Assembly: GCA_026874595.1 (NCBI GenBank) | Contig: CM049321.1 | Span: 2,666,479-2,730,478 of the forward strand | Direction: 5' to 3' | Origin: Sipunculus nudus | Lineage: Eukaryota > Annelida > Sipuncula > Golfingiida > Sipunculidae | DNA length: 64,000 nt | Shown here: positions 46,611 to 58,699 of the stretch, one piece after another | How the letters are laid out: every line of letters begins with the position of its first letter | How positions within the stretch are numbered: the first letter of the stretch is position 1 | Made by a program: the position numbers and the translations under genes | The notes under the pieces: generated by a model | The model's input: the letters and a program-made list of their open reading frames with translations, nothing else | The model's database searches: none | What the model was told of the DNA's origin: nothing

Positions 46611-47403
46611 GTCCCTGTAAAACGTATACAGATTTAACACTACATAACGTGATGACGCGGCCTACCAGCGTTCCCCTCCATGTTCGGGGATACCTTACTC
46701 ATGTCCGTGTCCCTTTAAAACCAATACAGATTTAACACGATGATATGATGACCCGGGCTACTAGTATTCCGCTCCATGTCCGAGGATACCTAATTTATAT
46801 CCGTGTCCCTGCAAAACCAATACTGATTTAAACTACATGACGTGATGACGCGGCCTATCAGCGTTCCTCTCCATGTTCGGGTATACCTTACGCATGTCCG
46901 TGTCCCTGTAAAACCATACAGATTACAACTACATGACCTGATGACGCGGGATTACTGGCGATCCCGTCCTTGTCCGGGGATACCTAGATGACACGGGCTA
47001 CAAGTATTTTGCTCCATGTCCGGGGATACCTCACATATGCCCGTGTCCCTGTAAAACCAATACAAATTAAAATTACATGACGTGATGACGCAGCGTACCA
47101 GCGTTTCCCTCCATGTCCGGGGAATCCTAACTCATGTCCGTGTCCCTGTAAACCAATACAGATTTAACACGATAAAATGATGACGCAGGCTACTAGTATT
47201 CCTCTCCATGTCCGGCGATACCTAACTCATGTCCGTGTCCCTGTAAAACCCATACAGATTGAAACAACATGACGTGATGACGGGCCTACCAGCGTTCCCC
47301 TCCATGTTCGGGGATACCTAACTCATGTCCGTGTCACTGTATAACCAATACAGATTTAAAACTACATGACGTGATGACGCGGCCTACCAGCGTTCCCCTC
47401 CAT

Positions 47404-48800
47404 GTTCGGGGATACCTAACTCATGTCCGTGTCACTGTATAACCAATACAGATTTAACACGATGAAATGATGACGAGGGCTACTAGTATTTCGCTCCATG
47501 TCAGGGGATACCTAACTCATGTCCGTGTCCCTGTAAAACCAATACAGATTACAACTACATGACCTGATGACGCGGGATTACAGGCGATCCCGTCCTTGTT
47601 CGGGGATACTTAACTCATGTCCGTGTCCCTGTAAAACCAATCCAGATTAAAACTACATGACGTGATGACGCGGATGGGAACGCTAGTAGGCCGCGTCATC
47701 AAGTCATGTAGTTTTAATCTGTATTGGTTTTACATTGACACTGACATGAGTAAGGTTTCCCCGGACATGAAGCGGAAAACTAGTAGCCCGCGTCATCATT
47801 TCATCTTGTTTAATCTGTATTGGTTTTACAGGGACACGGACATGAGTAAGGTATCCCCGGACATGGAGCGGAATACTAGTAGCCCGCGTCATCATTTCAT
47901 CGTGTTTAATCTGTATTGGTTTTACAGGGACACGGACATGAGTTAGGTATCCCCGTTCATGGAGCTGAATACTAGTAGCCCGCGTCATCGGAGGTGTCCC
48001 TGTAAAACGTATACAGATTTAACACTACATAACGTGATGACGCGGCCTACCAGCGTTCCCCTCCATGTTCGGGGATACCTTACTCATGTCCGTGTCCCTT
48101 TAAAACCAATACAGATTTAACACGATGATATGATGACCCGGGCTACTAGTATTCCGCTCCATGTCCGAGGATACCTAATTTATATCCGTGTCCCTGCAAA
48201 ACCAATACTGATTTAAACTACATGACGTGATGACGCGGCCTATCAGCGTTCCTCTCCATGTTCGGGTATACCTTACGCATGTCCGTGTCCCTGTAAAACC
48301 ATACAGATTACAACTACATGACCTGATGACGCGGGATTACTGGCGATCCCGTCCTTGTCCGGGGATACCTAGATGACACGGGCTACAAGTATTTTGCTCC
48401 ATGTCCGGGGATACCTCACATATGCCCGTGTCCCTGTAAAACCAATACAAATTAAAATTACATGACGTGATGACGCAGCGTACCAGCGTTTCCCTCCATG
48501 TCCGGGGAATCCTAACTCATGTCCGTGTCCCTGTAAACCAATACAGATTTAACACGATAAAATGATGACGCAGGCTACTAGTATTCCTCTCCATGTCCGG
48601 CGATACCTAACTCATGTCCGTGTCCCTGTAAAACCCATACAGATTGAAACAACATGACGTGATGACGGGCCTACCAGCGTTCCCCTCCATGTTCGGGGAT
48701 ACCTAACTCATGTCCGTGTCACTGTATAACCAATACAGATTTAAAACTACATGACGTGATGACGCGGCCTACCAGCGTTCCCCTCCATGTTCGGGGATAC
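47404..48800. repeat. Satellite higher-order block, copy 3, partial
   Basis: It starts at the equivalent of 42727 in copy 1 (offset 4677) and switches near the inverted block to the equivalent of 43454 onwards (offset 4208). It therefore lacks the first 960 bases and a 469-bp stretch between the two inverted-block heads. Confidence 0.85.
47675..47995 (-). repeat. Inverted monomer block, long form, copy 3
   Basis: The single inverted block of the partial third higher-order copy. Confidence 0.9.
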
Positions 48801-50332
48801 CTTACCCATGTCCGTGTCCCTGTAAAAACAATACAGATTTAACACGAGGAAATGATGATGCGGGCTACTAGTATTTTGCTCCATGTCCGGAAATACCTAA
48901 CTCATGTCCGTGTCACTGTATAACCAATACAGATTTAACACGATGAAATGATGACGAGGGCTACTAGTATTTCGCTCCATGTCCGGGGATAGCTAACTCA
49001 TATCCCTGTCCCTGTAAAATCAATACAAATTAAAACTACATGACTTGATGACGCGGCCCACCAGCGTTCCCATCCATGTCCGGGGATACCTTACTCTTCT
49101 CCGTGTCCCTGTAAAACCAATACAGATTAAACAAGATGAAATGATGACGCGGGCTACTAGTATTCCGATCCATGTCCGGGGATACCTTACTCATGTCAGT
49201 GACCCTGTAAAACCAATACAGATTAAAACTACATGACTTGATGACGTGGCCTACCAGCGTTCCCAACCATGTCCGGGGATACCTTACTCATGTCCGTGTC
49301 CCTGTATAACCAATACAGATTTAACACGGTGATCTAATGACGCTGGCTGCAGGTATTCCGCTCCATGTCAGCGGATACCTAACTCATGCCCGTGTCCCTG
49401 TAAAACCAATACTGATAAAACTACATGACCTAATGACGCAGGATTACTGGCGCTCCCCTCCTGTTCCGGGGATACCTAACTCATGCCCGTGTCCCTGTAA
49501 AACCAATACAGATTAAAACTACATGACCTGATGACGCGGGATTACTGGCGATCCCGTCCTTGTCCGGGGATACCTAACTCATGTCCGTGTCCCTGTATAA
49601 CCAATGCAGATTAAAACTACATGACGTGATGATGCGGCTTACCAGCGTACCCCTCCATGTCCGGGGAATCCTTACCCATGTCCGTGCCACTTTTAAACCA
49701 ATACAGATTAACACGATGAAATGATGACGAGGGCTACTAGCATTCCGCTCCATAACCGGCGATAACTAAATCATGTCCGTGTCCCTGAAAAACCAATATA
49801 TATTGAAACTACATGACGTGATGACGGGGCCTACTAGCGTTCCCCTCCATGTTCGGAGATACCTTTCTCATGTCCGTGTCCCTGTAAAACTAATGTAGAT
49901 CTAACACGATGAGGTGAAAACGCGGGCTACCAGCGTTCCCCTCCATGTTGTGGGATACCTTACTCTTGTCCGTGTCCCTGTGAAACCAATACAGATTGAA
50001 ACAACATGACGTGATGACCGACCTACCAGCGTTCCCCTACTTGTTCGGGGATACCTAACTCAAATCAGTGTCCCAGTAAAACCAATACATATTAAACACG
50101 ATGAAATGATGACGCGGGCTACTAGTATTCTGCTCCATGTCCGGAGATACCTAACTCATGTCCGTGTCCCTGTAAAACCAATACAGATTTAACACGATGA
50201 AATGATGATGCGGGCTACTAGTATTCCGCTCCATGTTCGGGTTTACCTTACGCATATCTGTGTCCCTGCAAAAACAATACAGATTAAAACTACATGACTT
50301 GATGACGCGGCCTATCAGCGTTCCTCTCCATG

Positions 50333-51300
50333 TTCGGGTATACCTTACTCATGTCCGTGTCCCTGAAAAACCAATACAGATTTAACACGAGGAAATGATG
50401 CCACGGTCTACTAGTATTTTGCTCCATGTCTGGGGATACCTAACTCATGTCCGTGTCCCTGTAAAACCAATACAGATTAAAACTACATGACGTGATGACG
50501 CGGCCTACCAGCGTTTCCCTCCATGTCCGGGGATACCTTACTCATCTCCGTGTCCCTGTATAACCAATACAGATTTAACATGGTTATATGATGACGCGTG
50601 CTGCTAGTATTCCTCTCCATGTCAGGGGATACCTAACTCATGCCCGTGTCCCAGTAAAACCAATACAGATTAAAACTACATGACGTGATGACGCGGGACT
50701 ACTGGCGATCCCCTCCTTTTCCGGGGATACCTCACTCATGCTAGTGTCCCTTTAACACCAATACAGATTCAAAGTACATGACCTGATGACGCAGGCTACC
50801 AGCGTTCCCCTCCATGTTCGGGTATACCTTACTCATGTCCGTGTCCCTGAAAAACCAATACAGATTTAACACGAGGAAATGATGCCACGGTCTACTAGTA
50901 TTTTGCTCCATGTCTGGGGATACCTCACTCATGTCCGTGTCCCTGTAAAACCAATACAGATTAAAACTACATGACGTGATGACGCGGCCTACCAGCGTTT
51001 CCCTCCATGTCCGGGGATACCTTACTCATCTCCGTGTCCCTGTATAACCAATACAGATTTAACATGGTTATATGATGACGCGTGCTGCTAGTATTCCTCT
51101 CCATGTCAGGGGATACCTAACTCATGCCCGTGTCCCAGTAAAACCAATACAGATTAAAACTACATGACGTGATGACGCGGGACTACTGGCGATCCCCTCC
51201 TTTTCCGGGGATACCTCACTCATGCTCGTGTCCCTTTAACACCAATACAGATTCAAAGTACATGACCTGATGACGCAGGCTACCAGCGTTCCCCTCCATG
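50333..51300. repeat. 484-bp local duplication inside the satellite
   Basis: 50333-50816 and 50817-51300 match almost completely, each five monomers long. They differ, for example, at catgctagtg/catgctcgtg (about 50738/51222). Confidence 0.85.
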
Positions 51301-52234
51301 TTCTGGGATACCTTACTCATGTCCGTGTCCCTGTAAAACCAATATAGATTTAAAACGATGAAATGATGACGCGGGCTACTGGTATTCCGCTCCATGTCAG
51401 GGGATACCTAACTCATGTCCGTGTCCCTATAAAACAAATGTAAATTAAAACTACATGACGTGATGATACGGCCTACCAGCGTTCCCCTCCATGTTCGGGG
51501 ATACCTTACTCATGTCTGTGTCCCTTTAAAAACAATAAGGATTTAACACAAGGATATGATGACACGGGCTCCTAGTATTTTCCTCCATGTCAGGGGATAC
51601 CTAACTCCTGTCCGTGTCCCTGTAAAACCTATACAGATTTAACACGATGAAATGATGACGCGGGCTACTAGTATTCCGCTCCATGTCCGGCGATACCTAA
51701 CTCATGTCCGTGTCCCTGTAAAACCAATACAGATTGAAAAAACATGACGTGATGACGGGGCCTACCAGCGTTCCCCTCCATGTTCGGGGATACCTTATTC
51801 TTGTCCGTGTCCCTGTAAAATCAATACAGATTAAAACTACATGACGTGATGACGCCGCCTACCAGCGTTCCCCTCCATGTCCGGGGATACCTTACTCATG
51901 TCAGTGTCCCTGTATCACCAATACAGATTTAACACGGTGATATGATGATGCAGGTTGCTAGTATTCCGCTCCATGTCAGGGGGTACCTAACTCATGCCCG
52001 TGTCCCAGTAAAACCAATACAGATTAAAACTACATGACCTGATGACGCGGGATTACTGGCGATCCTCTCCTTTTCCGGGGATACCTAACTTATGCCCCTG
52101 TCCCTGTAAAACCAATATAGATTAAAACTACATCACGTGATAACGCGGGTTACGGGCGATCCTCTCCATGTTCGGGGATACCTTACTCATGTCCACGTCC
52201 ATGTAAAACTAATACAGATGAAAACAAAACATGA

Positions 52235-53285
52235 GGACATTCAAGGGATACTTTAGAGATATAAGAAACTTATATCCGTGAACCCTTTATTGATTCTCAG
52301 ACGAATCAATAACATAAACATCACGTTCATCCAACATGTAGCCCTACGTTTGTTAGAACACGTGCATTTCAACCAACATGGGTACTGCAGAAGATAGAGA
52401 GATATTTATTTTGCATGTCAACCTGAAGGCTGAAATAAGCGGCAAGACAACTGGTACTAATCCAATTTTAATAAGGTAACTAAATCACCGAGATACTTTT
52501 TCAGGACGGCCTGAAAATTAACATTTTACAGCAATGACCAAATTGGACTTGGTAGGACAAAATGTATAAGCTGCTCCACTTGACGGACCGAGTTTCAAAT
52601 GTGCCCGGTTAAAATGGTGAATATCAGTACAACATCGGTACGGGATATTTGCACTATGTGACACTGGTGTGTAGGTCTCGTCTCAAAATAAAGTTACTGA
52701 TGGTGTACCTGATACGGCTGAATAGTCCTGTAACATGAATCATCATTTAATACTGGCACTTGTGTCCGCTGGTACATCACGTTGTACAGGTTCCATTATC
52801 TATCAGGCGCCTGCTAAAACCCTGTCGGTCTGTATGCGGTTAATATTCGGTGTAAACGTAACATTACAGAAAATATAAAGGCACAATGCTGAAACTGAGT
52901 GGGCGATCAAAATTAACTAAATGACCCATTCACAAACCGGGTTATATAAACAAATTCGCGTTTTTTTTTCTTTACTTTTCGGTGTTGGTGCGTGTCAGGA
53001 ATGACATTACGCGCGCCCACAAGATTTCCGCTCATTCAAGTACTATCCACAACGCCCATCGTGATGCAACCGTCACCGCGGAGCAGCTTTACTGTTGACA
53101 GAACACTTGTACAAGATTATAACGTTAATTAACTGATGTGATCTAGCTAAAATGCCTTGTCAGTTTCATCATATCCATTCGCAAAACAAAAACTTTGTGA
53201 AAACTCTCCGTGAACCTGGCAGCAAGCGTTTGTGAAAAAAAAAACAATTATTGTATCCGCCAAAACAGAGTTTTGCGGATACTAT
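52235..53285. other. no gene recognised
   Basis: Single-copy-looking sequence. A segment at 52795-52860 (tatcaggcgcctgctaaaac and after) is weakly similar to 59895-59960, so an old dispersed repeat is likely. Confidence 0.4.
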
Positions 53286-53296
53286 GTTTTCAGCTG

Positions 53297-53326
53297 CACG
53301 CCGCCGCCGCCGCCGCCGCCGCCGCG
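53297..53326. repeat. (CCG)n microsatellite
   Basis: Nine or so ccg/gcc units at the head of the 280-bp array. Confidence 0.85.
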
Positions 53327-53479
53327 TAGGTGTCCGGAGAACTCCTCCGTAACCGCTGGGCGGAATTTTACGAAACCCGGGATTATGTTCGGGTTACATG
53401 TGAACTGCTGCGCCCCGAATTTATTTTGACCTCTGACCTTTCCTCTGCGCTCTGCGTCCGTTTGTGCGTCTGTTTTCAC

Positions 53480-54720
53480 ACATAAACCCACATATCTGGG
53501 GAACCGTTTGACCGATCAGGAAATTTTTTTTGCACAAATGTAGCCTTTGGAGAGCTTTATAACATACACAAAAATGGTGGCGCCACCTGCAACCATGTTT
53601 GCACAGTGTCCATCTGTTCGTCTGCCTTGGGTTAAAATCACTCATATCTCTGCAGTGACTTGACTAATTCACCTGAAATTCGGCATGCGTAAACATCCTG
53701 GATAGCTTTTCTGATTTTATGACAGGTGGCGCCACCTACATTCACCTTTACGCTGCAGACATCCAACGTCATATCTTGGGAACCATTTGACTGATCAGGA
53801 AATTTTTTTTGCACAAATGTAGCCCTTGGAGAGCTTTATAACATACACAAAAATGGTGGCGCCACCTGCAATCATGTTTGCACAGTGTCCATCTGTTCGT
53901 CTGCCTTGGGTTAAAATCACTCATATCTCTGCAGTGACTTGACTAATTCACCTGAAATTCGGCATGCGTAAACATCCTGGATAGCTTTTCTGATTTTATG
54001 ACAGGTGGCGCCACCTTCATTCACCTTTACGCTGCAGACATCCAACGTCATATCTCGGGAACCATTTGACTGATCAGGAAATTTTTTTTGCACCAATGTA
54101 GTCCTTGGATAGCTTTATAACATATACAAAAAATGGTGGCGCCACCTGCAATCATGTTTGCACAGTGTCCATCTGTTCGTCTGCCTTGGCTTAAAATCAC
54201 TCATATCTCTGCAGTGACTTGACTAATTCACCTGAAATTCGGCATGCGTAAACATCCTGGATAGCTTTTCTGATTTTATGACAAGTGGCGCCACCTACAT
54301 TCACGTTTACGCTGCAAACATCCAACGTCATATCTCGGGAATCGTTTGACCGATCAGGAAAATTTTTTTGCACAAATGTAGCCCTTGGAGAGCTTTATAA
54401 CATACACAAAAAATGGTGGCGCCACCTGCAACCATGTTTGCACAGTGTCCATCTGTTCGTCTGCCTTGGGTTAAAATCACTCATATCTCTGCAGTGACTT
54501 GACTAATTCACCTGAAATTCGGCATGCGTAAACATCCTGGATAGCTTTTCTGATTTTATGAAAGGTGGCGCCACCTACATTCACGTTTACGCTGCAGACA
54601 TCCAAGCTCATATCTCGGGAACTGTTTGACCGATTGGGCCAAAATTTTGCATGTGTATAGATCTCACATAGCTCTTTATCAGCCATTTTTGCACAGCTCC
54701 TGTCTGTTTGTCTGCCATGG
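53480..54720. repeat. 280-bp tandem array, about four and a half units
   Basis: atggtggcgccacctgca recurs at 53574, 53853, 54133 and 54413 (spacing 279-280). Each unit has two copies of the 12-bp perfect palindrome GGTGGCGCCACC, plus tctgttcgtctgcc, catatctctgcagtgacttg and gcgtaaacatcctggatagc. Units are highly similar, and a decayed partial unit continues to about 54960. Confidence 0.95.
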
Positions 54721-54898
54721 GATAAAATCACTCATATCTCGGCAGTGGTTTGACATATCTGCCTAAACCATTTTTGCTCAGCGTCCATCTGTTTGTCTGC
54801 CACGGGCTAAAATCACTCATATACATGTAGTAGTTTGACTTATCTGCCTTAAATTTTGCATATGTATACAACTTGGACGGCTTTCTGGATTTTGTGGT

Positions 54899-54918
54899 GG
54901 TGGGGGGGGGGGGGGGGC
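54899..54918. repeat. poly-G run
   Basis: About 17 G after ggtggtg, within the decayed end of the 280-bp array. Confidence 0.8.
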
Positions 54919-54969
54919 AACCTACATACACAATTTGGCTGCAGACATCCATGCTAATATGCAACACTC

Positions 54970-55870
54970 TATTTCCCCTGGCCACTCAATCCATGCCTCA
55001 CTTCACCCGTTCCACTCTGATTTAGGCGGATACACGTAGTCGCTTGTCGACTACCCGTATTCTAGTTCAAAGATCATATAAACTGATCTCACCAAAATAC
55101 GTGTTTTATTTTCAATGAAAGGAGGGGACTTGCCTGAAACCTAAAAAATGACTATTCATCAATAGTGGACTCCCCTGAATATGCGAATATGTTTATTTGG
55201 TAATTTAAAACACTTATAAACACATTATATTATGTACTTATTCCAGCATACACCATATTATCGGGTAATTATTCATCGCTGCTCTGTCTTTAAGTCACAA
55301 ATCCCCACGCAATCACATGTAAGTACAGAAAAGCCATAATACAGGTTAACCACGTGCGGGGCAGCCAGGCGTGCCAACGTAAACTCATAGTGCTCTTTTT
55401 TTACCTTTTACACTCAACGTTTTGCTCTGTATGCCAGTACCTGTGTACTAAATAGGACTAGGTCAGTCACGTTTTGGACCATGTGTTGGCTTATATAACA
55501 CCAAAAAAATATAAATAAAACCCTAACGAGAACAGTGCATGTACACCCATGCAGGAGAACTCATATAGACCCTGTCACCCATCACGATCTCCAGTGTCTT
55601 TATTAAACTCAAACGTTATCTGTGATACTAAGATTACATCAATTTGGATATACTATGTCAACTACCTTAAATTTTTACACGAGTTTTGTGTTGGTATATA
55701 TGTTCATACACAAGCCGTCGTTATCAAGGAGTCAAACTTAATGACACGAGAACGGGTAAAGGTGATGTGTGATCTGTATGTACATGTGCGTGGGTGGGTG
55801 GGTGGGTGTGTGTGTAGGGGGAGGGAGTATTTATCGGCTTTACTCTCGTGTACAAATCTCGAAGCCGATC
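54970..55870. other. no gene recognised
   Basis: No exon or RNA gene seen. Short open frames only. A (GGGT)n/(GT)n stretch lies at 55790-55822. Confidence 0.4.
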
Positions 55871-55878
55871 AGATAGAT

Positions 55879-55880
<2 letters not shown>

Positions 55881-55946
<66 letters not shown>
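55881..55946. repeat. (AT)n microsatellite
   Basis: About 33 at units. They explain the Ile/Tyr-repeat frames on both strands. Confidence 0.95.
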
Positions 55947-55947
<1 letters not shown>

Positions 55948-55949
55948 TT

Positions 55950-56585
55950 ATTACTTTTATTATTGTTATTATTATCATTGCGGTTTTTCAAGTGCAATAT
56001 AAATACGTTTGTATGTGATGATTTTATGATGATTTTATTACATATATAAAGCAATAAACAAAATCTTATCTCATCTTATATCTCATCTTAATATGAATTC
56101 ATACACCTTACATCTAGCCAGATTTCTCGGAAGTAACGACATGATGCCGTAATCGATGATTTTTTAAGGTTAAGGTATATATTTAAGTATAAAGTGGAGT
56201 TTTATGATCTGTTATCACTTACGACGTCAGTCTCCTTCGGCTGTTAACTTAATTTGCCTGCCTAGTCTTTCGGGCCTGTTAATTCTTGTAGTTTTTCTTA
56301 GCCTTCTGGGGCGCATTAACCACAACCAGCCATGACAGGCGTTGAAGGATTACAAAATATATTTAAACGTACTTTTTTTCCCTATTTGTGCAGTTATAAA
56401 TGGATAATGTGCAGTTTATTTCTTGATTTACGAAGTTCGAAAACTTTGAAGGTATTGTCCATGAGTAAATAATTGAAATTGATCGATCAGCTATATCAAT
56501 GCTATCCACCACATTTTTGGCTATGGTATGGATTTGCAAATTGTCTATTATATATCTGTATTAATTACATACATCTACTTTCGCA
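55950..56585. other. no gene recognised
   Basis: AT-rich sequence without recognised features. Confidence 0.4.
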
Positions 56586-56587
56586 AA

Positions 56588-56770
56588 GGGGCGTGGGTTA
56601 TGTTTTTGTCGGCGTTGGTTTGTTTGTCTGTTTATTTGCTTGTATGTTAGCAAAAATACCCAATCAGTTATTTACGGATTTCGATGAAATATTCAGGATA
56701 CCTCGGCAATGATTCGAGGAACAATCGATTAAATATTAGGGACGAACGGTTCATCATCAGGAACCAGAAT
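56588..56770 (+). repeat. gttgtttgt-type dispersed repeat
   Basis: gcgtgggttatgtttttgtc, then tttgtttgtctgttt, ttatttacggatttcgatga, attcaggata and caatcgattaaatatt. The same kind of head is seen at 22650. This family is common in invertebrate genomes, from memory. Confidence 0.6.
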
Positions 56771-56774
56771 GTTT

Positions 56775-57890
56775 TCTTTTTATGTACGGATGGTGGTCGA
56801 AACGGGATGCGAACCAACAACTCTGCGGTCACAATTCGTCACATAATCCAGTACAGTTACCATTACGTTAGACAGATATCCGTCTCTATTTAGAGACCGA
56901 GAGTGTGCATTCTAGTTGTGCCCTGTAGGTTAAAACTAAATATCCCTCCTTTGGCCCTAAAACTAAACATAATCTTGTTAACAAACCCTTAACTAAGACA
57001 CCTTACTTTTTTTCTTGCTCAAATAAGAAAATTGAAAAATTTAACCAGGTGCAAGTTAGGAGGTGATGCTAACAGATTTCTAACCAGACATGACATGTTG
57101 CTTAAAGGTCAAGGACACCAAGAGCATCCGGTTTTCAAAGTCCTACTTCTGATTGACTGGTGGGTTTTAGTCTCTTTCTTCACTGAAATCAAAGCATAAG
57201 ATTAGCTGCCTGGTCCATGAACAAATGCCACCTAGTGACTAAAAGAGAAAACTAATGGCTACATGCGGAGCTGGTAGCTACCTGCACGTTTTCTTGTTTT
57301 AATCAATAAGAAATGGTTCTAAGCCCCAGGTAAAGACCAACGTCTGTTTCTTTTAAGCAAATTTTATCTTTCATTAGAAAATCTATTTCCTCGCCCGCAC
57401 ACCAATATTTTATATATAGTGCTCGTAAGCCTCATGCTCAGGGAGACTTACTACGTAGGCTACCATTACGATACAACGCTCTATGAAAGCCAGGCGTGAA
57501 TAAAAAACAGGATATAGGTAAATAAACCGCCATTTTGGTCCTATATACAAGACGTAAAAATATTAGTTCAATTGCCCTGGTCATATATACACAGCCACGT
57601 GAAACGACCTAGGTTAGGAACGGAGGCGTTCAAATAAATTGGCATTCTCTACAAGGAATTTACCGCGATATCTTTGGATACAAATATTGAAGTCACTGGT
57701 ATTTACTGCGGACAATAAATACTTATTTGTAATATGATCACTTAAATGTGAACATTCAAGCAAATGAGTCTTTCGATTAACATTGTCCCAACACATTGCC
57801 CGTGTTCAGGAGCGATGGCAGTGGTTATTTTCCCGGCGCTGTCGGGTTTAATCAGGCTACTTGAATTCTCCTGCTCAAACCATAAATTTT
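56775..57890. other. no gene recognised
   Basis: AT-rich sequence. No exon with two good borders seen. Confidence 0.4.
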
Positions 57891-57892
57891 AT

Positions 57893-58026
57893 ATCAAGCA
57901 CGCTGTACACATATATAACGTCATTTCGGATGGCTGTACAGACATTTCGTGCCGACAAGGAATTACAAGCACTTGTACCATGGTCTGAGGTGTTTCGCTT
58001 TTGTGCACCGGTCTCAGAGTTGAGTC
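57893..58026 (+). repeat. Inverted repeat arm, left
   Basis: Matches the reverse complement of 60084-60215: caagcacgctgtacacatat, aacg(t/g)catttcggatggct, cacttgtaccatg(g/a)tctgag and gtgtttcgctttt. The right arm lacks about 12 bases (gtgccgacaagg region). Confidence 0.88.
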
Positions 58027-58029
58027 ACG

Positions 58030-58650
58030 GCTTGGGCTTGACTGAGTTGATTACAAGCAAAACAAGGTCCGTTAATTTATTCCGCCACGGTACAAATCGT
58101 ACCCACGTGGCGCCCGGTGGCGCAGGATCACCAGACGTATCATTGCCGAGGATTTGTGGAAAAGCATATTGAGCAGGGCGTACCTTCAAACACAGCTTTC
58201 TTCCTCTGACCAGAAACCGGCATTTAGGATCTGATCGCAATCCAGAGTAAGTGTGGCAATTTTTTTAACATTTTTGTTTACATGCGAGAGAAGACATTGC
58301 TAATGATTAAACTCTTCACTTTTTAGCAGTGTTTATATTTACTTAGCTCAACCGATTTCTATTTTTGCTCAGCTTTGCTAAACATATATGTTTGGCTGTC
58401 GTCCTTGACTCAAACCATCAATCTAGTTATGAACCTGAAACATATACTTGATATGCTGACAGGTCCTGGTGATACCCGCGAAAGCTACCTGTAAGGTATA
58501 TGTAGTAGTAGAGAAACTGAGCAGAGAAACTAATTAACTCCAAAAACACGTATATGGTCAATTAGCAGAATTGTAATTATTTTTTTCACCAACATTTGCT
58601 GGTTTTGTTTTGCAACATTACTCAAAAGGAATTGAACGGATAAGTTTAAA
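58030..58650. other. no gene recognised
   Basis: A GC-richer stretch at 58080-58180 (cccacgtggcgcccggtggc and around) has open frames on both strands but no domain signature. Confidence 0.4.
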
Positions 58651-58652
58651 AG

Positions 58653-58687
58653 GTGTGTGTGTGTGTGTGTGTTGGGGGGGGGGGGGA
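58653..58687. repeat. (GT)n then poly-G
   Basis: About nine gt units followed by about 14 G. Confidence 0.85.
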
Positions 58688-58699
58688 GGAGCTGGTAAT

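Larger units (their letters stand above)
44581..47403. repeat. Satellite higher-order block, copy 2 (2,823 bp)
   Basis: Offset from copy 1 is 2,822, then 2,823 after one extra A near 44906. Other differences are few, for example gggattac/ggaattac near 42900/45720 and gagtaagg/gagttagg near 43735/46556. Identity is above 99% by eye. Confidence 0.92.
41725..52230. repeat. Complex satellite array, 96/97-bp monomers (about 108 copies)
   Basis: Two monomer types alternate. Type A has catgacgtgatgacgcggcc, taccagcgttcccctccatg. Type B has cgatgaaatgatgacgcggg, ctactagtattccgctccatg. Both share the second half: ggggatacct-actcatgtcc, gtgtccctgtaaaaccaata, cagatt. Type A is 97 bp and type B 96 bp, so the dimer is 193 bp. 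Near-identical 2.8-kb blocks repeat inside the array (see separate entries), and from 49 kb on monomers are more diverged and single. No reading frame is conserved over the array. Confidence 0.97.

Noticed and set aside
41725-52230. CRISPR-like array
   Set aside because: The units are satellite monomers that vary along their whole length. There are no constant repeats with unique spacers and no cas genes, and the host is a eukaryote.
53480-54720. Several 70-85-codon frames in the 280-bp array
   Set aside because: They are by-products of the tandem repeat and are not consistent between units.
57861-58240. Overlapping frames of 70-103 codons around 58 kb
   Set aside because: Part of the region is an inverted-repeat arm, and the remainder lacks any motif or splice support.
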